Origin: Blastomyces gilchristii SLH14081
Taxonomy: Eukaryota; Ascomycota; Eurotiomycetes; Onygenales; Ajellomycetaceae
Assembly (NCBI RefSeq): GCF_000003855.2
Contig: NW_003101680.1
Coordinates: 1,250,976 to 1,314,975 of the forward strand
Direction: 5' to 3'
DNA length: 64,000 nt
Made by a program: the position numbers and the translations under genes. The stretch's first letter is position 1, and each line of letters starts with the position of its first letter. The notes beneath the pieces are model-generated. The model saw nothing but the letters and a program-made list of their open reading frames with translations, had not been told where the DNA came from and made no database searches. Positions 33,265 to 45,552 of the stretch are shown here, one piece after another.

Positions 33265-34874
33265 CTAGGTGGTCTGTTTGGCCGGAGCTGGGCCACCAGT
33301 TGTTGGTAGGCCCATGAAAATCTTGAAGGAGTCGTAACTGTACAAAAGAGGGAGGTTGTCAGCATTCTATACCATTCGGTAATGAGGGGAAGAAGTAATC
33401 TTGCTGCGATAGAAGAGTTGGCATACATCATCCATTGGAGGCCAGTCTACACAAGTAGTTAGTCAGATGCTCAGTACAATCCTAGTACTAAAACAATGAT
33501 GGGGCATACCAATGTGCCAATCATGACAATTCTCACGGGCAGACCGTTCCAAAGACCCATAAATCCAATCTCCTTGTAAATTCGGCCCATAGCTGCGCCG
33601 AACGCTTCGCCAGGAAGGCGATTGGCGTTAAGTTTGCTGACCATAACATCTGCCGGATGCGACACGATGGCGCAAAGAATACCAGCTAAGTAACCACCAG
33701 TAAAAGCAACGGCTGTTTGTGCACCCTTGTTATAATCCGACTTCTGGCCTGGGAGACGGTTATATATCATTTCCACAATCCTTTCGAACGACGCGAATTT
33801 CATCATCGTGTACGGAATTTGCCGGCCCCAGAGTGGGTACAGCCCCTTAAACAGTCTTTGTATATGGGAGCTTATGTTAGCTATCTCTCCTTCCCATATC
33901 GATGGATTCATAAATATATGAGGATTTATTTACCCTCCAACGCCTTCTTTTGCAGTGATGTGAGACATTGCAGCAAATGTTCGAGTCGCAAAAGGTGGGA
34001 TTGTAGTTTGCATTCGGACTTTTACAGCCTCGAATGGACAAAGTGCAACATCTGCGATAAACTCTGCAGACGCACTGGCAGTCAAGTATACTGATGTTCT
34101 CCAGCGGATAGCTTTTTCCTCTCCCAAAAGGTCGCTGTAAAATTTCTTGAAGAACTCATATCCACCGTATTTGAACGCGCCTTGGGCCTAATATAATCGA
34201 ACGATCAGGCGGATCCACTAACCTCATGATTTAAAATCGATTTGTAGCTCTGGCGACAGTCGACATAGTAGAGGGGAGGGGGAAGAAAGGGACTTGCTTA
34301 CAGAGTATCCGTAAAGGGTGGGACCCCAGCCAGTGAAGATACCGCGGATACCTTCCGCTCGGCCAATCTTGGACCAGGCCTCGAGGTTGCCTTTGTACAT
34401 ATTGGGATCAACTTGGCGACGACATTTCACCAAGTCCAGCGGAGTGACAAGAGCATGTGTCAAGCCCTAAACATAGTCATTGGTAGTGGTTCCTTACCAA
34501 GCGGGTGGGGGGTAATCAAAGACAGAAACAAAAAAAGGAATAAAAGTGCTACAAGCAAAGAGTATCTGGAAGAAACTCACGCAAGCTAGTAAACCTCCAA
34601 AGATACACGAAGCATAATACTTTGGACTATACAGCTCGATTTGACCAGTTTTAGATTGGACCTTTGCGCTGGCCTTGTCGAATTCCTTGGTAGCTGACTT
34701 GCCCACGGCCTCTGCTTTATGCTTGACATCATCAATGGCGCTCCATGCAGGGAACAAAGGTCTATCCATTGGCGTTGGAGCTGGCTTCTGTGCCTCTCCA
34801 TGAAAGCCAAAGAGTGGATGTCTCGAGCCAAAGGTGTTGACAAGAGTATCTTGGTTGGGGAAGATGGAAGGCAT
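33265..34874 (-). CDS. Mitochondrial phosphate carrier (Pic2/Mir1 type)
   Basis: Six exons fit: 34874-34581, 34466-34302, 34187-33934, 33855-33510, 33446-33427 and 33337-33265, giving 383 aa. It is a mitochondrial carrier (SLC25) with three repeats bearing the PxDxxK-type signatures: [22 protein letters not shown] and [11 protein letters not shown]. Phosphate-carrier-specific segments are present ([21 protein letters not shown] spanning a splice, [13 protein letters not shown]). The tail ends in MGLPTTGG. It imports phosphate with protons across the inner membrane for ATP synthesis. The first about 90 residues are a hydrophilic extension ([20 protein letters not shown]), as in other filamentous-fungal members. 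Exon 5 is only 20 nt and encodes TGLQWM plus part of the next codon; without it the conserved LQWMIYDSFK is lost. Confidence 0.95.
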
Positions 34875-35827
34875 GGTGAGAGTCTTGTCGTTGGTAAAGC
34901 AGTGCTAGTCTATAGGGATTCCCATTCATCAATCAACCGACGAATTTAATAAAAACGAATCCATTGGGAAACGTTAAGGAGGGCTTTTTGTGTAAAGGCA
35001 GACAATTCGCAGAAGTATGCTTACTATGACCTGACAGAAGCAACTTGTTGTTGATGGCCAAGTACGGCGTTATCCGGCTGTGTCAAACCTGATTGTTTTG
35101 TGATGACGTCGTCACACACTGACGTGAGTTGGAGTACGGAATAGTATGAACCACACGAACAAGCACAAGAAGCACGATTTCCCAACGCAATGAGTGTATA
35201 TAGAATGCAGTTGAATCGCAATTGCTGGATTCCCTCTCTGCCAGTGAGCAGCGAACACGAGAATGACTGACTGACCTTGCAGCAAGCCAGGGGGAGTCGA
35301 CGTCGGTTGTTCCAAAGGCTGGCGATTCAGGCGGGAGGACGGCGCTAGTCCCAATGCAGATAGATTCGGGTTTTGGCCTTAACCCCGGTTTGTGGTTGTG
35401 CTTAGGTAATCCCAATGGCGGCTGCGCTTAACAACATGTTTGTCTTGTTTGCTTTAGAAGTACTCTCTCATACTAAATTAGTGTGGTGGTACGGTACGGT
35501 ACAAAATGCCTCCTAATGCGGTTGTCGGTAGTCGATTCAACTATTAAAGCAAATATTTGGGGATTATATCTAAGACTTCAACTCGGCGACAGCTGTAGCG
35601 CGAAATGAAAGATAGAAGGGAGGGAAAGAATATATCAAGCACTCTATTACCATTTTTCACAATTGACCAAAGAGCCTGCATCTCCGACTCACTCTTCACT
35701 TCCCCTGCCCCGCCATGTCGAATTGATACCATAGACACATCACGAACGAAGGGAGCGCGTAGCAGCATACCGCCACCGTACATCAGAACAGACTTATAAA
35801 CAAGTTCAATTTGCCTACCTCTTCACA
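34875..35827. promoter_or_regulatory. Divergent promoter of phosphate carrier and CBS gene
   Basis: A 953-nt gap between start codons facing away from each other. A TATAAA at 35795-35800 is very close (28 nt) to the CBS-gene start. Short open frames here show no recognisable content. Confidence 0.45.
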
Positions 35828-36498
35828 ATGACGTCCTACTCATCCGCCAGCCAAGCGTACGAGCGGGAACGTACCCCCGCAAACGGAATCCCGCCCTCCA
35901 CCGCCACCGCCTCCGCCTCAACTCCCTTAACTTCCATGTCTGACAAATACCGTGGTGTAAGTGCCCAAGCAATACCCAGTCCACAAAAACACGACTATTA
36001 TTGCTATGAAATATGCTAATAACAACGTAAATTGTTCTTCGAAAAACCAAACAGGCCACAGTTGAAGACCTCGACCCACCTGCCGCCCTTTCAACTTCCC
36101 CCCACGATCAAATATCAAGCGCCCTCCTGGCCGCCTACGAACGCGACTATACCCACCTAACCGTAATATCCTCCTCCTCGCGCTCGCTACTAGGTTACCT
36201 CAGCATCCCGAGGTTAAGAGCGCAGCTGAAAGAAGGCACCGTCAGAGAATCCGATCCCGTGGAGAAGGCCATGTTGCGTTTCCGGAGGCGCGGGCATGTG
36301 TATAAGATTATCACCATGCACACTCCTCTGGAGGAGCTGGAGAGATTCTTCGATGGCGAGCTGGTGAGAGAAGATGGCAGTGTAGAGAGGAGAGAGAAGC
36401 AGGATTTTGCCGTAGTGACTGATGCGAGTCGCAAGTTTGTGTTGGGCGTGGCGACGAGGCAGGATTTGGAGAATTTTGTGAAGAGGAGGCCTGGATAA
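35828..36498 (+). CDS. Small tandem CBS-domain protein
   Basis: Two exons (35828-35956 and 36055-36498) give 190 aa; the 98-nt intron has a GTAAGT donor and a GCTAATAAC branch point. After a Ser/Thr/Pro-rich N-terminus, two CBS-type halves are seen: ISSALLAAYERDYTHLTVIS then LLGYLSIPRLR, and METPLEEL-like HTPLEELERFFDGE then FAVVTDASRKFVLGVATRQD ending at LENFVKRRPG. A pair of CBS motifs forms a Bateman module that usually binds adenine nucleotides or a related ligand and senses energy state. No catalytic domain is attached, so the partner is unknown. It is divergent from the phosphate carrier. Confidence 0.82.
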
Positions 36499-37068
36499 AT
36501 GGCTTTGAGGAAGGGGAGTTAGTTTAGGGAGTGATAGTTTTCTATGTGAAGGACATGGGTCCGCAGTGTCACATCTAGTGGAACCCCGTGGCGGATTAAG
36601 TGAAGCAAGATACCTACTTTCTCATGTATTTATTCCCACTTCTCTAATATCTACTTGTATCGTAACATGATTGGTTTGATGGACGATTCATAGTTGGACG
36701 GACTGCTAGTGGTAATATAAGCAAATTTACCACAGTATAACAAAATGGATAAATTCTCTGACCTGCAACGAGTCCAAATACATGATGAATCTTTAGAATG
36801 AGACAGCAAAAGGGAGATGTGAAAAGGGCGGGAAGAGGCATAGAGATGAAATAACGCCTGTTCACATTAGGCACACCACAAAATCCCCCATTTTAGAATC
36901 GGAAAATCCGCTAGTTCAAACATGGGCAGCTGCTTGAAGGAGGCCAAACCAGCCGGCTGCCCCTGGACTGAAAACGGCCCTATAACCCTAGTTATGAACA
37001 TAGAGGCAACTAAACCAAAACAATAATTAAAAAGCCATTAGATTTTTCAAAGCCAATCTCCCTCTACA
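36499..37068. other. Intergenic 3' flanks of convergent genes
   Basis: Lies between the CBS gene (+) and the sugar transporter (-). I see only presumed 3' UTR sequence and no gene. Confidence 0.55.
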
Positions 37069-39551
37069 TCACCTCGCATACTTCAACCTTCGCGTAGCTT
37101 CTGCAGCAACTAATGAACATATAGCACCAACAAAAAGACAAACCGCAATGGCATTAGGGCCCTCACCGTGCCGATTTATCCACTTGCCGTCGTCCTGCTC
37201 GCCAGAAGGTACGTCCTTGAGATCCCCATCCGTTGCTATCGGGGAAGTGTCCGGTTCAAGGATGCTGAATACAATCCACGAAACGAGCGTCCCGACGAAC
37301 TGAGGGAGGGTGGTATATACATTAAGCACGCCTAGATAGATACCAGCCAGCTCACCGGTGGAAGAGACCTCATCATCGTCGTCGGCTTCGCTGTCGCTGT
37401 CCACGTCTGGACTATTGCTGTGATTTAGACGGAGGATAGAAGGCCCACGGTCTTCGAGTTCGACATCGTAGTTGCTTAGGTCAGAGTTGTGTCTGTTGAA
37501 AGTGGCGGATGTTATCATGGTGACGCTTGATTTTCTTGTGAAGGACGGTATCGCAAGGCGGTTTATTTCCACACCCATGAAGGCAAATGGAGCCCAGCAG
37601 GTGACTGCCCAGGGGACTCCGCAAATTGCTACGAGTAGTGTGGCGAACCGCACGGAACGGGCTGTGGGAGCGAATATCATTGTCAAAGCAAACACAATAT
37701 GTGAGATCATCCATGCGGTTTGCAGGTCGGGTCGGGTGAAGTGGAGTTTGTTAAAAAGCCTGATTAGGCCCAAGGGAGGACGGCGGACGAAGGCGGATTT
37801 CTTGGTGTCCGGGGAAAGAACGCCAAAGGGGAGGACAACTGAACTGATGAAAGTGACCAAGGAAAATATCACGAGTGACATGCTACCAAGGCGACCGACA
37901 TCCCCTAGCGTATCTGAGGACTTCTCGGCAGCTTCTTTGGGTGCCTCGTAGCGGAAGTACGTCTCACCTACCCATGTGCTGCTGTAGAAGAGAAAAGGAA
38001 ACCAGCCTGTCGTTCCCATGTTAGTTTGTGAAATTATTATTAAACAGTCCTGTGAATTGACGACCTACCGATCCATGCCCAGAATTGGGCCCAGCATATA
38101 GCCTGTATCCGTGGTGGCAGGTTGACTGTCGTTCTGAATAATTGGGCGAGTATCTTGACTGCCCCTATCTTCTTATCCGAATCCCTAAGCGCATCGAAAC
38201 GGTTCGCACTTAGTCAAATTCAAGAAACCGTACACAGAGGGGGCTATTACCTAACTGAAATCAACACCCTCTCCTTCACCGCATACGAGGTCACGGATAC
38301 GGAGACAATCAAAAAAGTGGCAGCAATCATAGTCATCTGCTTAAACTGTGTATCGCCGAATGCACGGCCGAATATGCTCAGCATATCGACTGAACCAATT
38401 GCGTAGCCCGCAAGGTGGCCGACAGCGGTCATCCGGCTTGCCCATGCTGACCCAAGCTGTTGCTGAGGAATTGGCAGCGTGTCAACTATCAAGCTACGAC
38501 AAGACGCTTGAACTATACCGAATATAAGTCAACCGTCATCATCTCGGAAGCTTCACTTAAAGAGTAAAGAATGGCGAATTAATCTGAGTAAACATTGAGA
38601 CGCACCGATATTAATCGCAAAATCGGCAGCATATATGCCGAATACCGCAACCGCAATCGTAACGCTTTTTTTCTGTTTCGAGTTAGTACACAATACCTGA
38701 TATGCCAGTTTTATCACAACCATTCTCCCTTATTTCTTCGCTCAACCAAGCCTTTAACGTAACCCAAGGATCTCTTTCCCGAACCACCCCCGATCCGACC
38801 ACCAACCCTCTCAAATCCCTCAACAAGGATCCCACACATACCGTATCCTCATCGGAGATGAATATGCCTACTATTTCTGACGTCCAACCCAAAACTAGCA
38901 AGAAAAACCCAACGATAAGAGAGCCAACTATCATGAACGGGCGCCTACGGCCCCATTTCGAGGTAGACCGGTCCGTGATTACCCCGACCAGGGGTTGCAT
39001 TATCAATCCCGACAACGGGCCGGCGATCCATACCAGCGAGGTTCTCGATTTCGTCAGGCCGAGTTGGAGGAGATACGGCGTGCAGTCTATAGTTTTTCCA
39101 AAGGAGGTTAATTTAGGATTGGCTCGTCTTCTCAGGGATCTATAGAGGAATTGCTAGCTAGTCCAGGAGACGGACGGAGTGGACAAAAAACGAAAAAAAA
39201 CCGGAATGGAAGTAGAAAGGAAAAATGGGGGTTTAATTTACATGTCATTTCAACGCCCCAAGTAAATCTTCATGCATCAGAACAGTCAATATTTACAAGT
39301 CCCATCAATATATATATATAGAGATAAAGGCCCCCAAATTGCTAATATATACAGGGGTATTCGGGGAGGTGATTTGGGGTGGGGTCTTCGGTGCGCGTGT
39401 GTATGTTCATGGGGATGAGGGATAGAAGGAAGAGGACTTGTCTTTAAACGCACTGTAGGCCGACGAGGCTAAATGTCAACAATGCCATTCGTATGGCCTC
39501 CGTCCCGCCCTTGATAGAGGGCGTGCCAACCCATGATGCTGCTTGCCGCAT
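37069..39551 (-). CDS. Sucrose/alpha-glucoside-type transporter (GPH/SUT family)
   Basis: Seven exons fit: 39551-39454, 39267-39242, 39086-38842, 38672-38606, 38512-38251, 38184-38069 and 38006-37069, giving 583 aa. Conserved SUT segments appear in order: GGTEAIRMALLTFSLVGLQ, a 26-nt exon coding FTWGVEMT, CTPYLLQLGLTKS, TSLVWIAGPLSGLIMQP, the GRRRPF loop after TM2-3, SCRSLIVDTLPIPQQQLGSAW, and WAQFWAWIGWFPFLFYSSTWVGE. The last exon holds an acidic cytosolic loop (SEADDDDEVSS) and the final helices. Members such as S. pombe Sut1 import sucrose or maltose with protons at the plasma membrane. The start codon is the weakest part: Met at 39551 leaves a short N-terminus, and no earlier in-frame ATG is obvious. 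The substrate is not determined by the sequence. Confidence 0.86.
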
Positions 39552-40587
39552 AGCATGGGACGGCTGCGATTTGGACGTGAGCCAGGCCGGGAGAACGTGC
39601 GGAGAATGCCGTGAAAGCGTTAAATTTGCGGGTATGGGCGTCGTCCCAGCCGCTCTATCTGTTGTTTTGTTCGCGGGTCCTCAAATGAAGGTCAGGCGAG
39701 GGTTCAATGGCGAGGTATTATTGCGTTTTTGATTCAGCCTACGCGGGCGGGTAGAGAGAGCACTGGTAGGGAAATGTTGCGCAGGCTTGTGGTCTGGGCG
39801 ACAGCAATTCGAAACACAACTAAAAGAATGGATGGAGAACAGAGAATAGCAAACTAGACACGAAAGATCAACATTAGTAGCAAAATAGAAAAGTAATAAC
39901 ACAGGAACGAAAATATGATGATGGGATGATTCTCGGAGATTCTAGAGAGGAATGAATGCTTCCAAGCTTTTATTCCCCAGGTGTAACTAGCCAACTATGT
40001 GGCTTACTAAGACTAGTTACCGCCGATCAACCCTAATTAATTAACTAACTGCCCCTGACTCCACAAGATTATCCGTATCAATGCTCCGTATGTTGAGATC
40101 AAGCAAAGATCCCATTTGTCAATGCTTGCTTTTCATTCTTAGTATATTTTTCCTGTTCTTCCCGCTCGTTAGTCTCTTATTGCGACGTACAGTCATTGCC
40201 AGAAAATGAAAACCAGAGAGAAACTGGTCGCCCAAAAGGAGATATCCAGCATTCGGGGTCACGAATAATTACCATAAGGAGAAAGGGAGCGAGGGGAATG
40301 GAAGGCTAAATAAATCCATATGTACTGATTTGCTTGCCTTTATCGTCTCCAACAGAGGGCTCTTCACTTATGCCATCTATATTATATCTAAATTTGACGC
40401 GCTTGAAAATAACACTATTATTCTGTGCTTTTGACAAAGGTCCTCCGCTCAACCGGATGGTAAATAAAAACAAAGAGAGGAGGGAAGAAAAAAAGGAATG
40501 GAAAAAAAGAAAATGGAAAATGGAAAAATTCAATAGACAGACAAAAAAAAAATAAAAAGAGATATATATTAAGAATATAGGAAAAGC
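39552..40587. other. Intergenic region between sugar and ABC transporters
   Basis: Upstream of the sugar transporter and downstream of the ABC gene, both minus strand. The last part (40460-40560) is A rich. No gene is supported. Confidence 0.55.
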
Positions 40588-43500
40588 TCACGCAGCTGGT
40601 CCCTTCGCCTTCGCTCCCTTAGGAACCCGTGTGAGCCAGTAAATAAACACCGCACAAGCAATATTAAACACAATATACACCCACATGAGGCCAAAATTCC
40701 GCCACGCTTCAGAGTAATAACTATTAATACCCGCAAGGAAGGTATCAGTCTTCTCCATGGGGCAAAAGCCACAGTCTGAGGTCGCTAGGGGGTTTTCCAG
40801 GTATCCCCTGGGAGGATATGTTTCCCTGAATGCTGCCATATATTGTTCGCAGGTCTGGTTAGCGACCGGGTTGAAGCGGAGAAATTCGACAGGTTCGCAG
40901 ATAATATCCGCGCCTGAGAGGGCGGTTGAGAGCATGGCGGACACGAGATAGGTGAAGGGCGAAAGACGGTAGAGGAAAATCCAGAAACCGGGTAGAGCTT
41001 CCTTGGTGGCGAGGACACCGCAGAAGACCAGGCAAAACATGAAGAGAAGGTTGGCAAGGTTGGCGCCTGTCTCGGCGACTTCAATACCTGCGATGGCAAG
41101 ATGGGAGAACGTGGAGGTGAAGAGCAGGAATGTGAGAACAAGCAGGAACATGAGGCCGCTGCGTTCGTTGACAACGTCACTTGGGATGACCTTGAACATG
41201 CCGACGGGATAGTACCAGCATGCAAAGATGATGACGGCCATAAGTGTGTTCCAAGGAAGCTCGACAAAGATGTTAGCTATCATGAATGCCTTCCAGGAAT
41301 ATGACTTGGACGGGCGCTCGCGAGCTTCATAAAGTGCACGTGCAGCTACGAAACTGGGCATGATCTGTTGACACAGGTTGCTAAAGATGGTCATCAACAT
41401 AAAAACAGAGAACATCTGGTTCTGAAGACCTTGCAGACTGGTTTTCGCGTTGAAAAAGGAGAAACCGATGAAAAGCGCAGAGAGGGAACACAATGCGGTT
41501 TTGGAGTAGATATAGGTTGGCGAGCGCCAGTACTGGGAGAACGCTCGGACTATGCACTCCCATACCTGGACACTGAAAGGCGCAGCGAATTCACGATAAT
41601 CTTCCGGATTGCGATTGGCTAGTTCAACTTGTCCTTTCTCAGAGTGTATAGACTTGAGCTCGTCCAGGTGGACATGAACTGCTATTCGTTCGGGGCTGTT
41701 ACGCCATACTTCAGGCCAATCGATGTCACTCTTAGATCCTGGGGCAGCACCGATGACTTCCAACATCCATTCAGCAGGGTTCGCATCTGGAGGGCAGGGA
41801 GAAGCACCATTTCTTTCGAAATAACTGGACAAGATAGACGACCGCTCGCCGACATCACCGAAATACACTGTCTTTCCACCGCTAGCAAGGAAAAGCAGGC
41901 GGTCGAAACGTTGGAAAAGCATAGCAGAAGGCTGATGGATTGTGCATAGAATCGCCTGGCCGTGCCTGGTAAGCGTGTCAAGAAGATTCAAGATAGACCA
42001 GGAAGTTTGACTATCAAGACCCGATGTTGGCTCGTCAAGGAACAACAGAAGTTGTGGTTTGGCCGCGAGTTCAACTCCAATAGTTAGTCGCTTGCGTTGC
42101 TCAACGTTTAGACCTAGGCAGATTATGCATGTTAGTATAAATTACTTTTGACTCTCCCCCTGAACGAGTTTTAGCGTCATCATACCTTCACCGGGAACAC
42201 CGACAACAGCATCAGCGTAATCTTCCATTTCAAGCAATTTGATCACTTCGTCTACATAGGCGAGTTTCTCTGCACGTGGTACACTAGCAGGCTGTCTCAG
42301 CATCGCGCTGAAATTCAATGCCTCTCGCACAGTCGTTGTCGCAGCGTGGAGATCCTGTTGCATGATGTAACCAGTTTTGCGCTGGAATGATTCATCCCGG
42401 GGCTGCCCATCGACAAGCATCTCACCACTGACAACGCCCATAGTGACACGAGTGGCGAGGACATCAAGGAGTGTAGTTTTACCGGCGCCAGAGACACCCT
42501 AGAACAATGTTAGTGATCACTATAAAAAGTAAAAGCACCGAAAGTGGAAATCTTTACCATGAGCGCAGTGCAGGTGCCGGGCTTAACCCAGCCGTCGACA
42601 TGGTCAAGAATACGCCTCTCTTCCTTTTTGATCTTGATATCATAGCAAACGTCTCTCCATTGAAAGACGGCAGTCTGCTTTTGGATTGACGCCGAAACAC
42701 CCTGGGAGCTTGATCCGGAGGACTTCTCTCCAGAGGTTGTCGGTGGAGACGCTTCGATATCAGAACTCTTGGCCTTTTTCGGTTGATAACCCTTGCGAAA
42801 GAGTAGTACTTCACCCTTAGATTTGGCCTCCGAGATGTACTCAGTAGCGAATAAGTATGTGAACATGAAGAAAAAGATAATCCCGAAAATTATTCCCAGA
42901 TTCCTGATTGAAAGTTAGCTTTGTGGACGAAAACGAAAAGGAAAGAAAAGAAAAGAAAAGAAAAGAAAAATAAGGCTATAAACGAACCTCCAGATATGGC
43001 TATACTCATAGTGAAAGCTTAGACGGAGATACAAGTCACCATCAACACGGCTTGAGCCAGCAATGGAACCAACAGTGGCGCAGACTTTATTTTCCAGGGG
43101 ATAGCTATCATACTCTCCGCCAGAGGGAATAAACCCAGCACACTCAAATTGTCGGTTATGGAACTCATTGACCATGAGCGCTTCGAAGGCATATGCAACG
43201 GGGTCAACATAGTTCATCCACCGGGCCCAGCCTAACATGTTGCGAGTGGGAATGGCGAAGCCGGTGTAGATAACGAGACCAAGAATGAGAACGGCGGCCG
43301 GAGCCAATGCCTGGGCGAGTGTTCGGGAAGAAGCAGCGATGGTACGGAAGATCATAGACATAGCCAAGGTGGTGATGAATGTAAAGAGCCAGAACACAAA
43401 ATAGACGTCGGGCTCTCGACGAAGATTGGACAGGAAATAGATCGGCAGGTTGAACGTTATCGAATTAAGGAATTTGTAGGGCAGGTCGCAAAGCATGGAG

Positions 43501-45552
43501 GATATAGCTTCTGCAAAGGGATGGTAGAGAGCATATCTGGCATGTTTCTCGACAATGGGACGTTGCGCGTACAGTGTTAGAATCTGACAAATAGCTTGTT
43601 AGTTCGAGCTATAAACAGAACAAGGTAAGAAGATATATCGTTAAGAGGGGCATACATACCTCAAGAGCGGAAGCGAAAGCGCTCATCAATATAGCAAAGA
43701 AAAGTAACGCGCCACGGCGATAGAAACTCTCAGTCGTTTCGTTAAGGTTATAGAAAACACTTCCAAGAACCAAGGACATGAAGAAATTGCCGATCAAACC
43801 TGACAAAGTTAACGACATGTCCCCACGCAACCGTTGGAAACCGCGGTGCACGCAGAGGCCAATCTGTTGGCTAACCGACAAGGTATATGGAGATTTCACT
43901 CGTCTGCCCAGGGTTAGAGAGTGATTGTATGGTACCGAGGGGAAGGGAGAGATGTAGGATGAATGCTTACTGGGACTTTGCTTGCTGTGCCTTGCGGGAC
44001 TCGATAAATTTGTCCACAGACGGTCCTCCGACTGGGTATCGGGTCTCATAGTCTTCAATATCCCGCAGGAGTTTGGCATATGCCGCGCTGTTTTTCCAGG
44101 CCGCCTCAAATTCGTCGGGTGTTCTAGGTGTTCTGCCTTCGAAGCCCGGTCGGATAACATGCTCTACAGGGCTAGTCAAAGACGTTAAGAAATCCGCAGC
44201 TGTTTGTCTCTCGGGGCATTCGAAGCCCATATCCACGAAGAACTGCTTCGCCTCATCTGTTCGTCCGAAATAGATTTGACGGCCCTCATAAAGAACGGTA
44301 ACTTTGTCAAAGTGCTACAAAAGCCGTTAGTCTGAGAAAAAGTGCAAAAAGGTCTACAGCCGATAGGAAATAGGGTAAATGCATATCATACATCATAAGC
44401 ACTTTGAGAAGCCTGGTAGATTGCAACGCAAACAGTGGCTCCCATGTAATCCGTAGACAGACGTAGAGTCTTGCAGAATTCCAAAGCGTTTGCAGAATCC
44501 AACCCACGAGTACTGTTGTCCCAGCATTGCAAAGGTGCCTGACTTAGGCAAGCCTCTGCAATACTCACACGTTTGCGTTCTCCACCGCTGACACCCCGAA
44601 TGAAATCGTTTCCGACATTTGTATTAATTGTATGGCTGAGGCCAAACGAAGCCATTACCACATCTCTCACGTGAGTAGCATATTGTTCGCGCGTAACTCC
44701 AGGGATTCGGTTTGCTGGAGCTCTTGCGCGGGCAGCAAAATCCAACGTTTGCCCGACAGTCAATTGAGGAAAATGAACATCGGTCTCCGCTGTATAGATA
44801 GCCTCGCCACGGAACTGCTTGTGCATTTGCTTGATTGGGATGCCTATAGTAGGATGAAGGTACGATCAGAAATGCAGGCTCGAAGTTTAAAAGGGCAACA
44901 CTTTTGTAATCATACATACCTTGGTAGTTGATATATGAATCGTCACCGAGATAAATACCATTCATCTCGCCAGCAATCGTCTTCAGGAAGGTCGAACATC
45001 CACTATCAACTGTTAATTTCCACGACCAAAGAGAGAAGACATGTGAACCAAAAAATATATATATATTGCTTACCTTCCAGGTCTACCCAAGACGACGAGC
45101 ATCTCTCCATCATTCACAAGACCGGCAAAATTCCGAAGAATCTGGATTCTATGCTTCCCCGTCCCTGTAACGGCACGGAAAAGGTTCCCGATTTCCAAGG
45201 GTGCGTTGGCCACATCCTTTTGATAGTCAGTGGGCTTTCCAAATCCATGTACGTTTAGATCCCTAAACGCAAACCCAGCGGTGCGGCGGGGATATCTGTC
45301 AGGATCTCTTGACTGCAAGGCTAGCAGGTTCTTCATCCATGCCTTTGCGTTGAAATTGGGGCTGTTAGGATCAAGTGTACCATCCTTTTCTGGGGCGATA
45401 AATGGGTTGTGAGGTTCCAACGACGAGATATTAGTGGACTGGCGAGTTAATTGTTTCGCAAGGCTTTGTATATCGTCCTCTCCCTTGGGCGTATCAATAT
45501 CTCGCGCAGTCTCATCACTGCAAATGCTATCGTTGCGACCCCGCTTCGCCAT
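40588..45552 (-). CDS. PDR-type (ABCG) full-size ABC transporter
   Basis: Nine exons fit: 45552-45074, 45002-44920, 44843-44392, 44314-43971, 43903-43660, 43583-42988, 42903-42558, 42498-42186 and 42113-40588, giving 1460 aa. Order is NBD-TMD-NBD-TMD. NBD1 has the family's Cys-type Walker A ([13 protein letters not shown]), signature [10 protein letters not shown] (272-281) and Walker B end [12 protein letters not shown]2 has canonical [12 protein letters not shown] (from 849), [15 protein letters not shown] in place of LSGGQ (from 954) and [13 protein letters not shown]. This asymmetry is normal for PDR pumps. TMD2 ends with the Cys-rich extracellular loop ([21 protein letters not shown]) and a basic tail. 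Relatives (Pdr5, Cdr1, fungal AtrF/AbcA) export azoles and other hydrophobic toxins at the plasma membrane; the substrate here is unknown. Start is the Met of MAKRGRND. Confidence 0.95.
42931..42970. repeat. GAAAA-type tandem repeat in an ABC-transporter intron
   Basis: A short (AAAAG)n run lies inside the 84-nt intron between exons 6 and 7 of the ABC transporter gene. On the sense strand it is a C/T-rich tract upstream of the acceptor. Confidence 0.85.

Noticed and set aside
38702..39145. 147-codon plus-strand frame
   Set aside because: Antisense shadow of the sugar-transporter exon 3 and its following intron.
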